Origin: Limisphaerales bacterium
Lineage (GTDB): Bacteria > Verrucomicrobiota > Verrucomicrobiia > Limisphaerales > UBA11358
NCBI GenBank assembly: GCA_003134375.1
Contig: PLAY01000134.1
Location: 1-33,792, forward strand
DNA: 33,792 bases
Direction: 5' to 3'
Of this stretch, positions 6,791 to 15,172 are shown piece after piece. Every line of letters starts with the position of its first letter. Positions within the stretch are counted from its first letter, which is position 1. A program made the translations under genes and the position numbers. The notes under the pieces were generated by a model. That model saw nothing but the letters and a program-made list of their open reading frames with translations. It searched no databases and was not told where the DNA came from.

Positions 6791-9466
6791 TTGACGGAAG
6801 GCACGTTGCCGGCCAACGAGGCCGTCGAAAATTGGCGGCGGTGGCAGGTGACATCGGTGATGCAGCCTTATGTCGTGCTCGACGGCGAGGGCGATGCCTA
6901 CGTCAGCGGCGACAACAACATGTCCCGGATGCGCAGCCGGGGCGAATCACCCAGTCAAACCATTTCCATTCGCGCACCGGAAAACCAGGCGGTCACCAGG
7001 CGCCTCTTCGTCCCGAAAGGCGATTTGAGCGGCCTGATTCCCGTGCGGTTTAAAATTTCCCCGACGGAGGCAAAGCCGGAGGCCAAGGCGGCGTTTCTGA
7101 CGGCCAAAGAACAATTCTATCGCGGTCTGTTGGACCGGAACATTGCGGGCGCAGCCTGGTTTCGCCACCAACTCGAAATGATTGCGAAGGAGCGGGGCAC
7201 AAATCAGAACCCGCGAAACAATCCGGGAATGAACTGGAACCGCAACCGGCCGCCTGAATTTGAGGACACGTTCAATCTCTTTACCGGCGGGCGTGCCCTG
7301 AGCGAAAATTTGCAACTGGATCGCGCCATGGCGGTGCGCAACGGCACCAACGGAGGCAGTGTCGCCCTCACCAACCTGACCGGTATCACCGTCCGGCAAA
7401 TGGATTGGAAGGCCCTGCTCCACGAGCCGAAGCCGGGACTCGATCCGCTTGCCTCATTCATTCCCGCCGACCAGCACGCATTGTTTTTCCCGTCGTTTCA
7501 AGCCATGGCGGACATGACGGATGAAACCGACGCCAACGGGACACCGGTGCTGCAAATGTTCGAGCCGCGTTCGGAAGACGCCAGTTCGCGCGATCGTTAC
7601 CAGAATCAACTTTGCCTCGGCCTCAACGATCTTTCCCGGTTGCTCGGCCCGCAGGTCGTCGCCAGCGCGGCCTTCACCGGGTCGGATCCGTTCTTGCGCG
7701 TCGGAACGGATGTCGCGGTTTTATTTGAAGCCAGGAATCTGCCACTGCTACAGGCCAGTGTCATTGCCCGGCAAACCGCCGCCCGCACCACCCATCCTGG
7801 CACCAAGGCCGTGAGCGGCGACATCAAGGGAGTTCATTATGTGGGCGTTGTTTCACCGGACCGCGCCGTTTGCTCCTACCTGGCATCGGTATCCAACGTG
7901 GTCTTCGTCACCAATTCGCGCAAGCAGCTCGAAAACCTGGTGCGCACCGCCCAGGGCAAACTGCCGGCGCTCAGTTCACAGGATGAATACCTTTTCTTCC
8001 GCCAACGATACGTGCGCGGTGATGAATCGGAGACGGCCTTCCTCGTGTTGAGCGACGCAACCATCCGCCGCTGGTGCGGTCCGCAATGGCGCATTGCGGA
8101 TTCGCGCCGCACCCGTGCCGCCGCTGTCCTGGCCGAACTGCAGGCCGGTCAGGTTGACGGACTGGTCCGGGGCAAAACTGGCGTCACGAATTTGTCATCG
8201 GACTATTCCACGCCCGATCTGGGCGAACTGGGACTCGCCCCCGCCGGCGTGACGTCCACCACCTATGGCACGCTCAACTTCATGACGCCCATTTCGGAAA
8301 TTCCACTGGCAACCGTTACGAGCAACGAAGCCAATGCCTATGAACGCTGGCGCGACGGTTATCAAAACAACTGGCAGCAATTCTTCGATCCCATTGCCGT
8401 GCGCTTTTCCATCTCCAAACAGCGCTTGAGCACCGAACTCACCGTCATGCCGTTGATCATGGCCTCAAGATACAATTCCTTCACCGCCTTTGCCACCGGT
8501 GCACAGATTGCCCCGGACGCCGGCGACCCGCATACGAATGTCCTCGCCCGGCTGGCGTTTGCGGTCAACAACCAGTCGCAATCGGTTCAGGAGGCCGGAA
8601 ACTTTGTCGGCAACATGGCCCCGGGCTTGAAGGCGAACTTTTTGAGCTGGCTCGGACAATCCGTGACCCTCTACGCCGACGCCGACCCGTTCTGGAGCGA
8701 ACTTGCCGCCGCCACCAACGTGAATGTGTTCATGGAACATTCCCTGGCCCGCCTGCCGGTCGGACTGTATTGCGAAGTGAAAAATTCACTGGGGGTCGCC
8801 GCCTTCCTCACCGCCGTGCATGCGTATGCGGACCAGTCCGCCCCGCAAATGACGGTCTGGAAAAATCTCGAATACGCGGGCCGGCCTTATGTCAAAATTG
8901 CCTCTTCAAAAACCTCCCTGCAGTCCGAGCCGGACGAAAACTGGACGGTTTATTATGCGGTCACGCCGGATTCACTGACCGTGACCCTGAGTGAAGACCT
9001 GCTGAAGCGGGCATTGGACCGGCAGATCGCCCGGAGCAGCACGAACGCGCCGGCCGTTTCCGGTGTGAAATCGTGGCTGGGCCGCAGCCTTGGCTTGCAG
9101 GTGGACAGGAAATTCATTGATGTCCTGATCAAGACCATGCAGGACGATTACCAGGCCCATCTGCAAATGCTTGCCTGGAACAACCTGCCCATCCTGAACG
9201 AATGGAAACGCCTCTATCCGGACAAGGACCCGGTGAAACTGCACGAGCAACTCTGGGGCGTTAAACTCCTCTGTCCCGGCGGCGGCATGTATGTGTGGAA
9301 CGACCGATGGCACACCATGGAATCCACCGTGTTCGGCCATCCCGGCGAACCCAAATCCGGCACGGCTTCGCTGTTCCCAGGCATGACCGACGTCAACCTC
9401 GGCATCACGTTTGAAGATCAGGGGCTTTCCGCCAAAGGCATCATGAATCGCAACGCAACGCAATAG
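6791..9466 (+). CDS. Large exported protein of unknown function
   Basis: At least 891 residues with no domain I can name with confidence; parts such as FIPADQHALFFPSF and DVAVLFEARN recall DUF3352-like lipid-chaperone-type proteins, but this is weak. The stretch just upstream in the same frame reads VAALLLQTAAAGDAYYNLP, which looks like the end of a signal peptide with AAA before the cut. There is no good start codon in that frame. The first plausible ATG (6657) opens a typical signal start (MAVIGEFVFRHIVLVLAAAF) in a different frame, so a one-base frameshift or sequence error near 6700-6727 is suspected. TTG 6791 is only the first formal start. The gene ends 22 bases before the convergent hpnJ stop. 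Confidence 0.75.
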   Translation: MTEGTLPANEAVENWRRWQVTSVMQPYVVLDGEGDAYVSGDNNMSRMRSRGESPSQTISIRAPENQAVTRRLFVPKGDLSGLIPVRFKISPTEAKPEAKAAFLTAKEQFYRGLLDRNIAGAAWFRHQLEMIAKERGTNQNPRNNPGMNWNRNRPPEFEDTFNLFTGGRALSENLQLDRAMAVRNGTNGGSVALTNLTGITVRQMDWKALLHEPKPGLDPLASFIPADQHALFFPSFQAMADMTDETDANGTPVLQMFEPRSEDASSRDRYQNQLCLGLNDLSRLLGPQVVASAAFTGSDPFLRVGTDVAVLFEARNLPLLQASVIARQTAARTTHPGTKAVSGDIKGVHYVGVVSPDRAVCSYLASVSNVVFVTNSRKQLENLVRTAQGKLPALSSQDEYLFFRQRYVRGDESETAFLVLSDATIRRWCGPQWRIADSRRTRAAAVLAELQAGQVDGLVRGKTGVTNLSSDYSTPDLGELGLAPAGVTSTTYGTLNFMTPISEIPLATVTSNEANAYERWRDGYQNNWQQFFDPIAVRFSISKQRLSTELTVMPLIMASRYNSFTAFATGAQIAPDAGDPHTNVLARLAFAVNNQSQSVQEAGNFVGNMAPGLKANFLSWLGQSVTLYADADPFWSELAAATNVNVFMEHSLARLPVGLYCEVKNSLGVAAFLTAVHAYADQSAPQMTVWKNLEYAGRPYVKIASSKTSLQSEPDENWTVYYAVTPDSLTVTLSEDLLKRALDRQIARSSTNAPAVSGVKSWLGRSLGLQVDRKFIDVLIKTMQDDYQAHLQMLAWNNLPILNEWKRLYPDKDPVKLHEQLWGVKLLCPGGGMYVWNDRWHTMESTVFGHPGEPKSGTASLFPGMTDVNLGITFEDQGLSAKGIMNRNATQ

Positions 9467-9487
9467 CTGGCTGCGTTCCTGCCCGCG

Positions 9488-10942
9488 TCAAGCCGTTGCA
9501 GCCCGGGACGCGGCCAGGTCGGCCTTCCGCTCGCGCAGGCTCTTGAAGAATTCATAGCCTTCGCGCAATCGGCGGACACAGACGTCCTTGTCCTCCAGCA
9601 TGGTCTTGATGATGCGCAGAATCGGTTTCGGACGGAGATAATAGCTACGGTAGAAGCGGTCCACTTCCTCAAAAATCTTGTCCTTGCTGAGGCCGGGATA
9701 TTCCAGCGTGCTTTGCTGCAAACCGCCGGCTTCCACCAAGTCGGTCTTGTCCTTCTTCACGAACCAGCCGTTTTGCCTGGCCATTTCGTAAAGTTCCGTG
9801 CCCGGATACGGGGCGGCGAGTGAAACCTGCAGGCTGAACACGTCGAGTTCCTTGGCAAAGTTGATGGTGTTCTCGATGGATTGCTGCGTCTCGACCGGCA
9901 GGCCAAGGATGAACGTGCCATGAATCACCACACCGGCCTGATGGCAGGACTTGGTGAACCGGCGCATTTCGTCCATGGTCACGCCCTTTTTGATGCGGGT
10001 GAGAATGTCGTCGTTGCCGCTTTCGTAGCCGACCAAGAACAGGCGCAGGCCGTTGTCCTTGAAGGATTTTATCGTGTCATAATCGAGGTTCGCGCGGCTG
10101 TTGCAGGACCAGTGGATGCCGAGCGGGCCGAGTTTTTTGGCGATTTCGCGGGCGCGCGGGAGGTTCGCGGTAAACGTGTCGTCGTCGAAGAAAAATTCCT
10201 GCACCTGCGGGAAGAGTTTCTTCATGTAGGCCATTTCGTCGGCGACGTTTTGCGGCGAGCGGACGCGGTATTTGTGTCCGCCGATGGTCTGCGGCCAGAG
10301 GCAGAAGGTGCATTGCGCCGGGCAGCCGCGGCCGGTGTACATGCTGATGTAAGGATGCAGCAGGTAACCGATGAAATACTTTTCGATCTGGAGGTCGCGC
10401 TTGTAAACGTCCGCCACCCACGGGAGCGTGTCCATGTCCTGGATCATCTCGCGCTCGGGGTTGTGTTTGATTTTGCCGTCCTTGTCCTTGTAGGAAAGCC
10501 CGGCGATGGTCGCGAGGTCGCGGTCTTCGGCGACTTCCTTGCAGGTGAAATCAAATTCCTTGCGGCCCACCCAGTCAATCGCGGGCGAGGCCTTCAGTGT
10601 TTCCGTCGGCAACACCATGGTGTGCGCGCCGACGAAACCAATTTTGGTGGCGGGCTTCTGCGCCTTGATGGCCTCGGCCACCTTGCAATCGTTTTTCAAC
10701 GACGGCGTGGAGGTATTGATGATGACGTGATCGTAATCCTTCGCGATGCGCAGGGTTTCCTGCATGCCGATATTGTGCGGCGGGCAGTCGAGCAGCCGGG
10801 AATTCGGCGTGAGCGCGGCGGGTTGCGCAAGCCAGGTGGGATACCAATAGCTGGTGACTTCGCGCCGCGCCTGATAACGCGCCCCGGCGCCGCCGTCGAA
10901 ACCGTCAAAGCTCGGCGGTGAAAGGTAAAGGGTTCGGCTCAT
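9488..10942 (-). CDS. hpnJ: Hopanoid biosynthesis radical SAM protein HpnJ
   Basis: 484 residues, matching the HpnJ family over its length. The N-terminal part is a B12-binding-like Rossmann domain (IINTSTPS, KIGFVGAHTMVLP). The radical SAM domain follows with the cluster motif GRGCPAQCTFCLWPQT, then FFFDDDTFTAN and VGYESGNDDILTRIKKG. HpnJ is known to be needed for forming the cyclitol ether head group of bacteriohopanetetrol, acting on the glucosaminyl intermediate. It is the last gene of a minus-strand unit, 32 bases after hpnH. The glycosyltransferase (HpnI) and deacetylase (HpnK) partners are not in the window. The start ATG at 10942 gives the expected MSRTLYLSPPSFDGFDGG terminus. Confidence 0.93.
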   Translation of the reverse strand: MSRTLYLSPPSFDGFDGGAGARYQARREVTSYWYPTWLAQPAALTPNSRLLDCPPHNIGMQETLRIAKDYDHVIINTSTPSLKNDCKVAEAIKAQKPATKIGFVGAHTMVLPTETLKASPAIDWVGRKEFDFTCKEVAEDRDLATIAGLSYKDKDGKIKHNPEREMIQDMDTLPWVADVYKRDLQIEKYFIGYLLHPYISMYTGRGCPAQCTFCLWPQTIGGHKYRVRSPQNVADEMAYMKKLFPQVQEFFFDDDTFTANLPRAREIAKKLGPLGIHWSCNSRANLDYDTIKSFKDNGLRLFLVGYESGNDDILTRIKKGVTMDEMRRFTKSCHQAGVVIHGTFILGLPVETQQSIENTINFAKELDVFSLQVSLAAPYPGTELYEMARQNGWFVKKDKTDLVEAGGLQQSTLEYPGLSKDKIFEEVDRFYRSYYLRPKPILRIIKTMLEDKDVCVRRLREGYEFFKSLRERKADLAASRAATA

Positions 10943-10974
10943 TTGAATTCCAAAAATTTCCGTGGCGAAGCAGT

Positions 10975-12396
10975 TTATTCCGCCTTCTTCGCGTCCTTGA
11001 TTTTCGCCAGCAAATCGTCGCGTTCGGAGGTGTCGCTCGTGCCGCAGTGACTGCCGACATGCGTCTCAGGGTGTTCATCTTCCTTGCGCGAGAATGCGCC
11101 GCGTGCGCCGGCAGCGGGTGAATTGATCGCAGCCTTCGCCTCGGCCAGATGGCCTTTGCCGATGGTGACACCGTTGTAAGCGCGCTGCGCCAATTCCGGT
11201 GAGGATGGAAACGGCCTGGGTTTCGCGCCGAAATTGTATTTTATGTTTTTCCAGTTGTCGCCGCTCTGATAATTCGTGCCGAGCGCGCCGCTGGGGTCGT
11301 AGCCGCAGTGGACCATGCAGTTTTCGCAACGCGGGTCGCGCGCGACGCCGTCCACGACGCCGTATTTGTCCCATTGCACCTTCGTGAGCATTTCCTGGTA
11401 GCCGTCGTAATGGCCGTCCGTCATCAGATAACACGGCGCTTTCCAGCCCTTGATGTTGTAAGTGGGGATGGCCCACGCGGTGCAGGTCAACTCGCGTTTG
11501 CCGGCGAGAAACTCCTGATACGGCACCGTGCCGAAAATCGTGAACGCCTTGCCCCAATCGAGAATCTTCGCGAACTTCTGCCGCGTCATCCGGCGCGTGA
11601 GGAAAAAGTTTTCGGGCTGTTTGCCGAGCCGCGTGACCATGTCTTTCTTTGCCGCGTCGTATTCGTAACCGGGCGAAATCGTGTGGCCGTCCACTTCGAG
11701 CGAACTCAAGAACTTGAACATGTCCTCGATTTCCGCCACGTCAGTCTCCTTATAGACAGTCGTGTTCGTCGCGACCTGGTAGCCGAGAATCTTCGCCATT
11801 TTGATGGCTTCGATGCATTCCTTGAACACGCCTTCGCGCTCGACGATGAGGTCGTGCGTGAATTCCAGTCCATCCACGTGGACGTTCCAATACATCCATT
11901 TTGTCGGGCGGATGACCACTTTGCTTCGCGCCGCGGCATCGGACTTGCGGATGGTCTCGGCGTCCTTGTCGGAAATCAGTTTCTGGTCCAGCAGCTTTTT
12001 CAGTTTCGGCTCCACTGCCGGCGAGTAAATCGCGGCGAGGTAATCCCGCATTTTCTTCCGCATGAACATGGCGTTCGTGCAGATGTAAATGACCCGGTTT
12101 TGCTGAAGCAGCCCGGCGACGAGTTCCTCAATCTTCGGATAAATCAGCGGTTCACCGCCGCAAATGCTGACCATCGGCGCGTCACATTCCATCGCCACCG
12201 CGAGGCATTTTTCCAGCGGCACCATGTCCTTGAGCGATGTGGAGTATTCGCGGATGCGCCCGCAGCCGGTGCAGGTGAGATTGCACGTGTGCAGCGGTTC
12301 GAGTTGCAGCACCATGGCAAACTTCGGCGTCTTGCGCAGTTTGTGTTTGATGATGTGACTGGCGATTTTCGTCGTCAGCGCAAGTGGGAATCGCAT
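10975..12396 (-). CDS. hpnH: Adenosylhopane synthase, radical SAM protein HpnH
   Basis: HpnH joins the 5'-deoxyadenosyl group to diploptene to make adenosylhopane, the first side-chain step for C35 hopanoids. The protein has LEPLHTCNLTCTGCGRI with Cys38, Cys42 and Cys45 as the cluster ligands, then SICGGEPLIYP, HVDGLEFTHD, TISPGYEYD and CENCMVHCGYDPSG, all typical of the family. At 473 residues it is longer than the usual 330-390. Two additions explain this: a charged insertion at about residues 118-165, between the FMRKKM helix and the WNVHVDG strand, and a hydrophilic tail of about 80 residues. It is preceded by a small lipoprotein gene 4 bases away and followed by hpnJ, and no squalene-hopene cyclase is close by. 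Start ATG 12396 gives MRFPLALTTKIASHIIKHKL, as in the family. Confidence 0.94.
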   Translation of the reverse strand: MRFPLALTTKIASHIIKHKLRKTPKFAMVLQLEPLHTCNLTCTGCGRIREYSTSLKDMVPLEKCLAVAMECDAPMVSICGGEPLIYPKIEELVAGLLQQNRVIYICTNAMFMRKKMRDYLAAIYSPAVEPKLKKLLDQKLISDKDAETIRKSDAAARSKVVIRPTKWMYWNVHVDGLEFTHDLIVEREGVFKECIEAIKMAKILGYQVATNTTVYKETDVAEIEDMFKFLSSLEVDGHTISPGYEYDAAKKDMVTRLGKQPENFFLTRRMTRQKFAKILDWGKAFTIFGTVPYQEFLAGKRELTCTAWAIPTYNIKGWKAPCYLMTDGHYDGYQEMLTKVQWDKYGVVDGVARDPRCENCMVHCGYDPSGALGTNYQSGDNWKNIKYNFGAKPRPFPSSPELAQRAYNGVTIGKGHLAEAKAAINSPAAGARGAFSRKEDEHPETHVGSHCGTSDTSERDDLLAKIKDAKKAE

Positions 12397-12400
12397 AGAA

Positions 12401-12607
12401 TTATCGGGCTTGAGCGAGTTGTTGGAATGGAGCGGATATCGCCACCGGCGCGTTGGTCGCCGCCGGAGGATCGGCCTTCATCAGCCCCGGCAGAAAAAAC
12501 GAGGCGGGCGAAAAGCTCTTGCTGGCGCTGATGCCGCCACAACCGGTGCTGAACAGCGTCAAAAACACCAGCATTGCCAGCCGGGGCAAATTCCAATTTA
12601 ATCTCAC
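12401..12607 (-). CDS. Small lipoprotein upstream of hpnH
   Basis: A 68-residue frame beginning at GTG 12607 codes for a hydrophobic segment (LPRLAMLVFLTLF) ending in a lipobox-like STGC, followed by a short mature part (GGISASKSFSPASFFLPG onward). That is the layout of a small signal-peptidase-II lipoprotein. It ends 4 bases before the hpnH ATG, so the two are likely co-transcribed and translationally coupled. The frame is open further upstream to 12763, but that part lies under the divergent gene. The function is unknown; a link with hopanoid traffic is only a guess from position. Confidence 0.6.
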   Translation of the reverse strand: MRLNWNLPRLAMLVFLTLFSTGCGGISASKSFSPASFFLPGLMKADPPAATNAPVAISAPFQQLAQAR

Positions 12608-12656
12608 CTGCCCAGTATAAATCAGCCCGATGCGATGGCAACTTTTAATTCCAAAG

Positions 12657-13466
12657 ATGGCAATTCTTAATCCCAAGATCCGGCGCGCGACAAAAGGCGG
12701 ACTGGCCGCCGCAATTTTTCTTTCCACCGGCGTCGGAATTATTTTCGCCGGTGAACCACGCAACCCGATTTTCGCCGGACGCGCCGAGGCGGAATATCAT
12801 CGCGCGCAAACGCAATTCCAATCGAACACCAACGACCCCGTGGCGGCCTGGCAGTTTGCCCGCGCGTGTTTTGAGTTCAATGATTTCGCCACGAACAACG
12901 CCGGGCGCGCCGAACTGGCCAATCAAGGCATCGCCGCGTGCCGGCAATTGCTCGCGCGCGAATCCAATTCGGCCCCGGGACATTATTACCTGGCCATCGA
13001 ACTCGGCCAGTTGGCGGACACCAAACGGAACATGGCGGCCTTCAAAATGGTGAAGGAAATGGAGCGCGAGTTCAAAACCGCGGGCGACCTGGATGAACAT
13101 TTCGATTACGCCGGTCCCGCGCGCTGTCTCGGCCTGCTGTATCGTGACGCGCCCGGCTGGCCGGTGAGCATCGGCAGCCGGCACAAGGCGCGCGAGTGGC
13201 TGGAACAGGCCGTCCAGCTGGCGCCCGATTATCCCGAAAACCGGTTGAATCTGGTCGAATCGTACTGGCAATGGAAGGACCACGAAGCCGCGGGCAACGA
13301 ATTGAAAACGCTCGATGCGCTCTGGCCGTCCGCGCAAACGAATTTTACCGGTGAGGCGTGGGAACGAAGCTGGTATGATTGGTCAACGCGCCGCGAGGTT
13401 GCGCGCAAAAAACTCAAAGAAACCCGCCGCGCCGGCAAAACCACCGAAAAGCAGCCGTTGAATTAA
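12657..13466 (+). CDS. Exported TPR-like protein of unknown function
   Basis: About 269 residues. A basic start and hydrophobic run (TKGGLAAAIFLSTGVGIIFAG) predict a signal peptide. The mature part has helical-repeat features: AEAEYHRAQTQF, GHYYLAIELGQLA, and AREWLEQAVQLAPDYPENRLN, the last being a good TPR helix pair, with the SYWQWKDHEAAGNELK helix after it. It is probably a periplasmic TPR protein. ATG 12657 (MAILNPKIRRATKG) is chosen because it gives a normal signal peptide; ATG 12630 adds nine residues. The gene diverges from the small lipoprotein/hpnH unit, with at most about 50 bases between the starts, so the promoters must overlap the coding ends. Confidence 0.75.
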   Translation: MAILNPKIRRATKGGLAAAIFLSTGVGIIFAGEPRNPIFAGRAEAEYHRAQTQFQSNTNDPVAAWQFARACFEFNDFATNNAGRAELANQGIAACRQLLARESNSAPGHYYLAIELGQLADTKRNMAAFKMVKEMEREFKTAGDLDEHFDYAGPARCLGLLYRDAPGWPVSIGSRHKAREWLEQAVQLAPDYPENRLNLVESYWQWKDHEAAGNELKTLDALWPSAQTNFTGEAWERSWYDWSTRREVARKKLKETRRAGKTTEKQPLN

Positions 13467-13549
13467 ACTGAAATTTTCTATGGCCGCGACCGCCCGGGTG
13501 AATTATTCTATCACCTGAAAATTGGAGTCGAACAAAAGTTTTCAACGTC

Positions 13550-14134
13550 ATGGCCAAAAAGCTCATCGCAGCATTGACGGACTCAAGCCTGTTCCTGCGT
13601 GAATGGCTCGTCAATCCGCAACGGACGGGCGCGGTCACGCCGAGTTCGCCCAAACTCGCCGCCGCGATGGCGCGCTGGCTGCCGTCCGACCCGGAAAGTT
13701 ACGTGCTCGAACTCGGCCCCGGCACCGGAGCGGTCACCCAGGCGCTCATCGAACATGGCCTGCGCGAGGAGCGGCTGGTGGCCATTGAAAATAATCCCAA
13801 ACTGGCGCGGCGGCTGCGGCAGCGCTTTCCCCGCGCCCACATCATCACCGGTGACGCATGGCATCTGGACGTTTTGCTGCGGCAACACGACGAACCGATT
13901 GAAAGCGTCGGCGCGGTCATTTCCAGCCTGCCGCTGCTGAATTTCCCGGCGGCTGAAGCCGACACGCTCGCCGAAAAAATCCGCGCGATTTTGGAACACG
14001 GCGGCAAATGGGTTCAATACAGTTATCATCTCGGCAACGGACACCACAAAAGCGCCACCCGCTTCCACCGGCTGGCGTCCAAGATCGTCTGGCTGAATCT
14101 CCCGCCCGCCCGCGTGAACGTTTATCAGAAGTAA
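13550..14134 (+). CDS. PmtA-like SAM-dependent phospholipid N-methyltransferase
   Basis: 194 residues. The N-terminus FLREWLVNPQRTGAVTPSSPKLAAAMA is typical of the phospholipid N-methyltransferase (PmtA/COG3963) group. It is followed by SAM motif I VLELGPGTGAVTQALIEHG, motif II LVAIENNPKLARRLRQRFP and a motif-IV-like VISSLPLLNFP. These enzymes methylate phosphatidylethanolamine toward phosphatidylcholine, and the fold is shared with the rRNA adenine dimethylase (KsgA) group. The length is right for the family. It is 83 bases after the previous gene and convergent with the next. The exact lipid substrate cannot be read from sequence. Confidence 0.82.
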   Translation: MAKKLIAALTDSSLFLREWLVNPQRTGAVTPSSPKLAAAMARWLPSDPESYVLELGPGTGAVTQALIEHGLREERLVAIENNPKLARRLRQRFPRAHIITGDAWHLDVLLRQHDEPIESVGAVISSLPLLNFPAAEADTLAEKIRAILEHGGKWVQYSYHLGNGHHKSATRFHRLASKIVWLNLPPARVNVYQK

Positions 14135-14161
14135 GGATGGCGGCTCTACAAGAGCCATCCT
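14134..14161. terminator. Hairpin between convergent genes, possible terminator
   Basis: AGGATGG and CCATCCT arms, extended by CTCT/AGAG across a three-base bulge and closed by a short TACA loop, fill the gap between the methyltransferase stop (14134) and the coiled-coil gene stop (14166). There is no strong T-run, so it may be another palindromic element that acts as a two-way terminator. Confidence 0.5.
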
Positions 14162-14165
14162 GGTT

Positions 14166-14960
14166 TCAGTTTTGTTTCTCCGGCACCTGAACCGGTCCAG
14201 ATTTGTCGCGAAGAGTTTTGGCGGTGTTGAGATCCGCTTCCATTTTGGCCTGCAATCCTTTGATCACGCCGTCCACCTGGGCGTCAATCTGACCGTTGAT
14301 GGCGTTCACTAATGAGGCTGCCCTGGCGATGTGGAGATCTCTCGGGTCGTAGTCGTTCGTAAGACTCGCAAGCTTTTGTTCTGCTTCATTCAGTTGCTGC
14401 ATCAATGTCGTCAGCACGGGGTTGGAAAAATTTTGCTGGATGGCGATCCTCCTGTCTTCCCGGTTCAAACCCGAAAGGTGTGCGATTTGCGTCTTCAGGG
14501 CAGCCGCTTCCGCTTCCAATTCTGCTGTCTTGGCCGCCGATTCAGCGGTGGGTGGAGCAACTGAATCTTGCGGATTTTTCTTAATGATGGCCACCAACCG
14601 TTCCTGAAAACGGGGTTGGGATACGACGCCCAATCCGGTCAGATTCTGCCGGCTTAAGGTGACGAGCGTCTGCTGGTCGGAAAACTCGCGGACGATGAGC
14701 TGGTATTGGACGACGGCGTCGTTGGTCCGGCCGAGTTTGCGGTAGCATTCGCCCAAACGGAAAATCGCCGTGGCCGCCACCTGCCGGTCCTGGTCAAATT
14801 GCGTGGCGACCGCCTGGTAATTGGAAATGGCCGCGTCGAGGTTGCGGTTGGCCTCCTCCTCAAACAGTCCTTGGCGCAACGCGGCGCTCAAATCGTTTGT
14901 CTGCGCGTGCAGAACCATCGCCCCGGCCAGAAAAATTGAGCCAACGAGCCAGTTTGTTTT
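14166..14960 (-). CDS. Secreted TPR/coiled-coil protein of unknown function
   Basis: 264 residues from ATG 14960. A signal peptide (MKTNWLVGSIFLAGAMVLHA) precedes QTND. Next comes a TPR-like section (EANRNLDAAISNYQAVA, IFRLGECYRKLGRTNDAVV, QYQLIVREF), reminiscent of YbgF/CpoB-type proteins. A long helical segment with heptad-like character follows (KTAELEAEAAALKTQIAHL, LNEAEQKLASL). A longer frame to 15005 exists, but the internal Met gives the signal peptide. A motif 46 bases upstream of the start is shared with the histidine kinase gene, so the adjacent two-component system probably controls this gene. Confidence 0.78.
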   Translation of the reverse strand, partial: KTNWLVGSIFLAGAMVLHAQTNDLSAALRQGLFEEEANRNLDAAISNYQAVATQFDQDRQVAATAIFRLGECYRKLGRTNDAVVQYQLIVREFSDQQTLVTLSRQNLTGLGVVSQPRFQERLVAIIKKNPQDSVAPPTAESAAKTAELEAEAAALKTQIAHLSGLNREDRRIAIQQNFSNPVLTTLMQQLNEAEQKLASLTNDYDPRDLHIARAASLVNAINGQIDAQVDGVIKGLQAKMEADLNTAKTLRDKSGPVQVPEKQN

Positions 14961-15005
14961 CATAGGTTTGTTTTGTTTAAATGCTGCCAGACACATCGGC
15001 GCCAA

Positions 15006-15025
15006 TTGTCACACTTTTGCAAAAT
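15006..15025 (-). promoter_or_regulatory. Direct-repeat operator upstream of the coiled-coil protein gene
   Basis: On the minus strand it reads TTGCAA-N5-TGACAA, two six-base half-sites in direct repeat with an 11-bp period, the layout used by OmpR/PhoB-type regulators. It matches 18237-18256 at 18 of 20 bases and lies at the same distance (46 versus 45 bases) from the start codon. The regulator encoded next door (15173-15862) is the obvious candidate binder. Confidence 0.6.
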
Positions 15026-15102
15026 CGGGTGGCGGTATGGTTCGGGTGGGCGAGGCTACTGACGAGCCGGCTCGCGAGGACGCTCGCCCCACCGAAATTG
15101 CA

Positions 15103-15172
15103 AACATCGAACGGCCAATGGTTTCATCAGGCAGCATTGGATGTTGGGCGTTCGAGGTTCGATGTTGGATGT
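15103..15172. repeat. Heptamer-based inverted repeat after the response regulator gene
   Basis: ACATCGAACGGCCAATGG on the left is partly mirrored by a run of GATGTTG/GGTTCGATGTT units on the right, ending at the response-regulator stop codon. The element belongs to the GAACATC heptamer family and fills most of the space before the shared operator. Confidence 0.6.

Noticed and set aside
9881-10921. A 346-codon plus-strand open frame opposite hpnJ
   Set aside because: Antisense shadow of a clear HpnJ; composition is typical of mirrored codons.
11308-12531. A 407-codon plus-strand open frame opposite hpnH
   Set aside because: It is the antisense of hpnH, which has full radical SAM and HpnH motifs; the plus-strand product has no recognisable domain.
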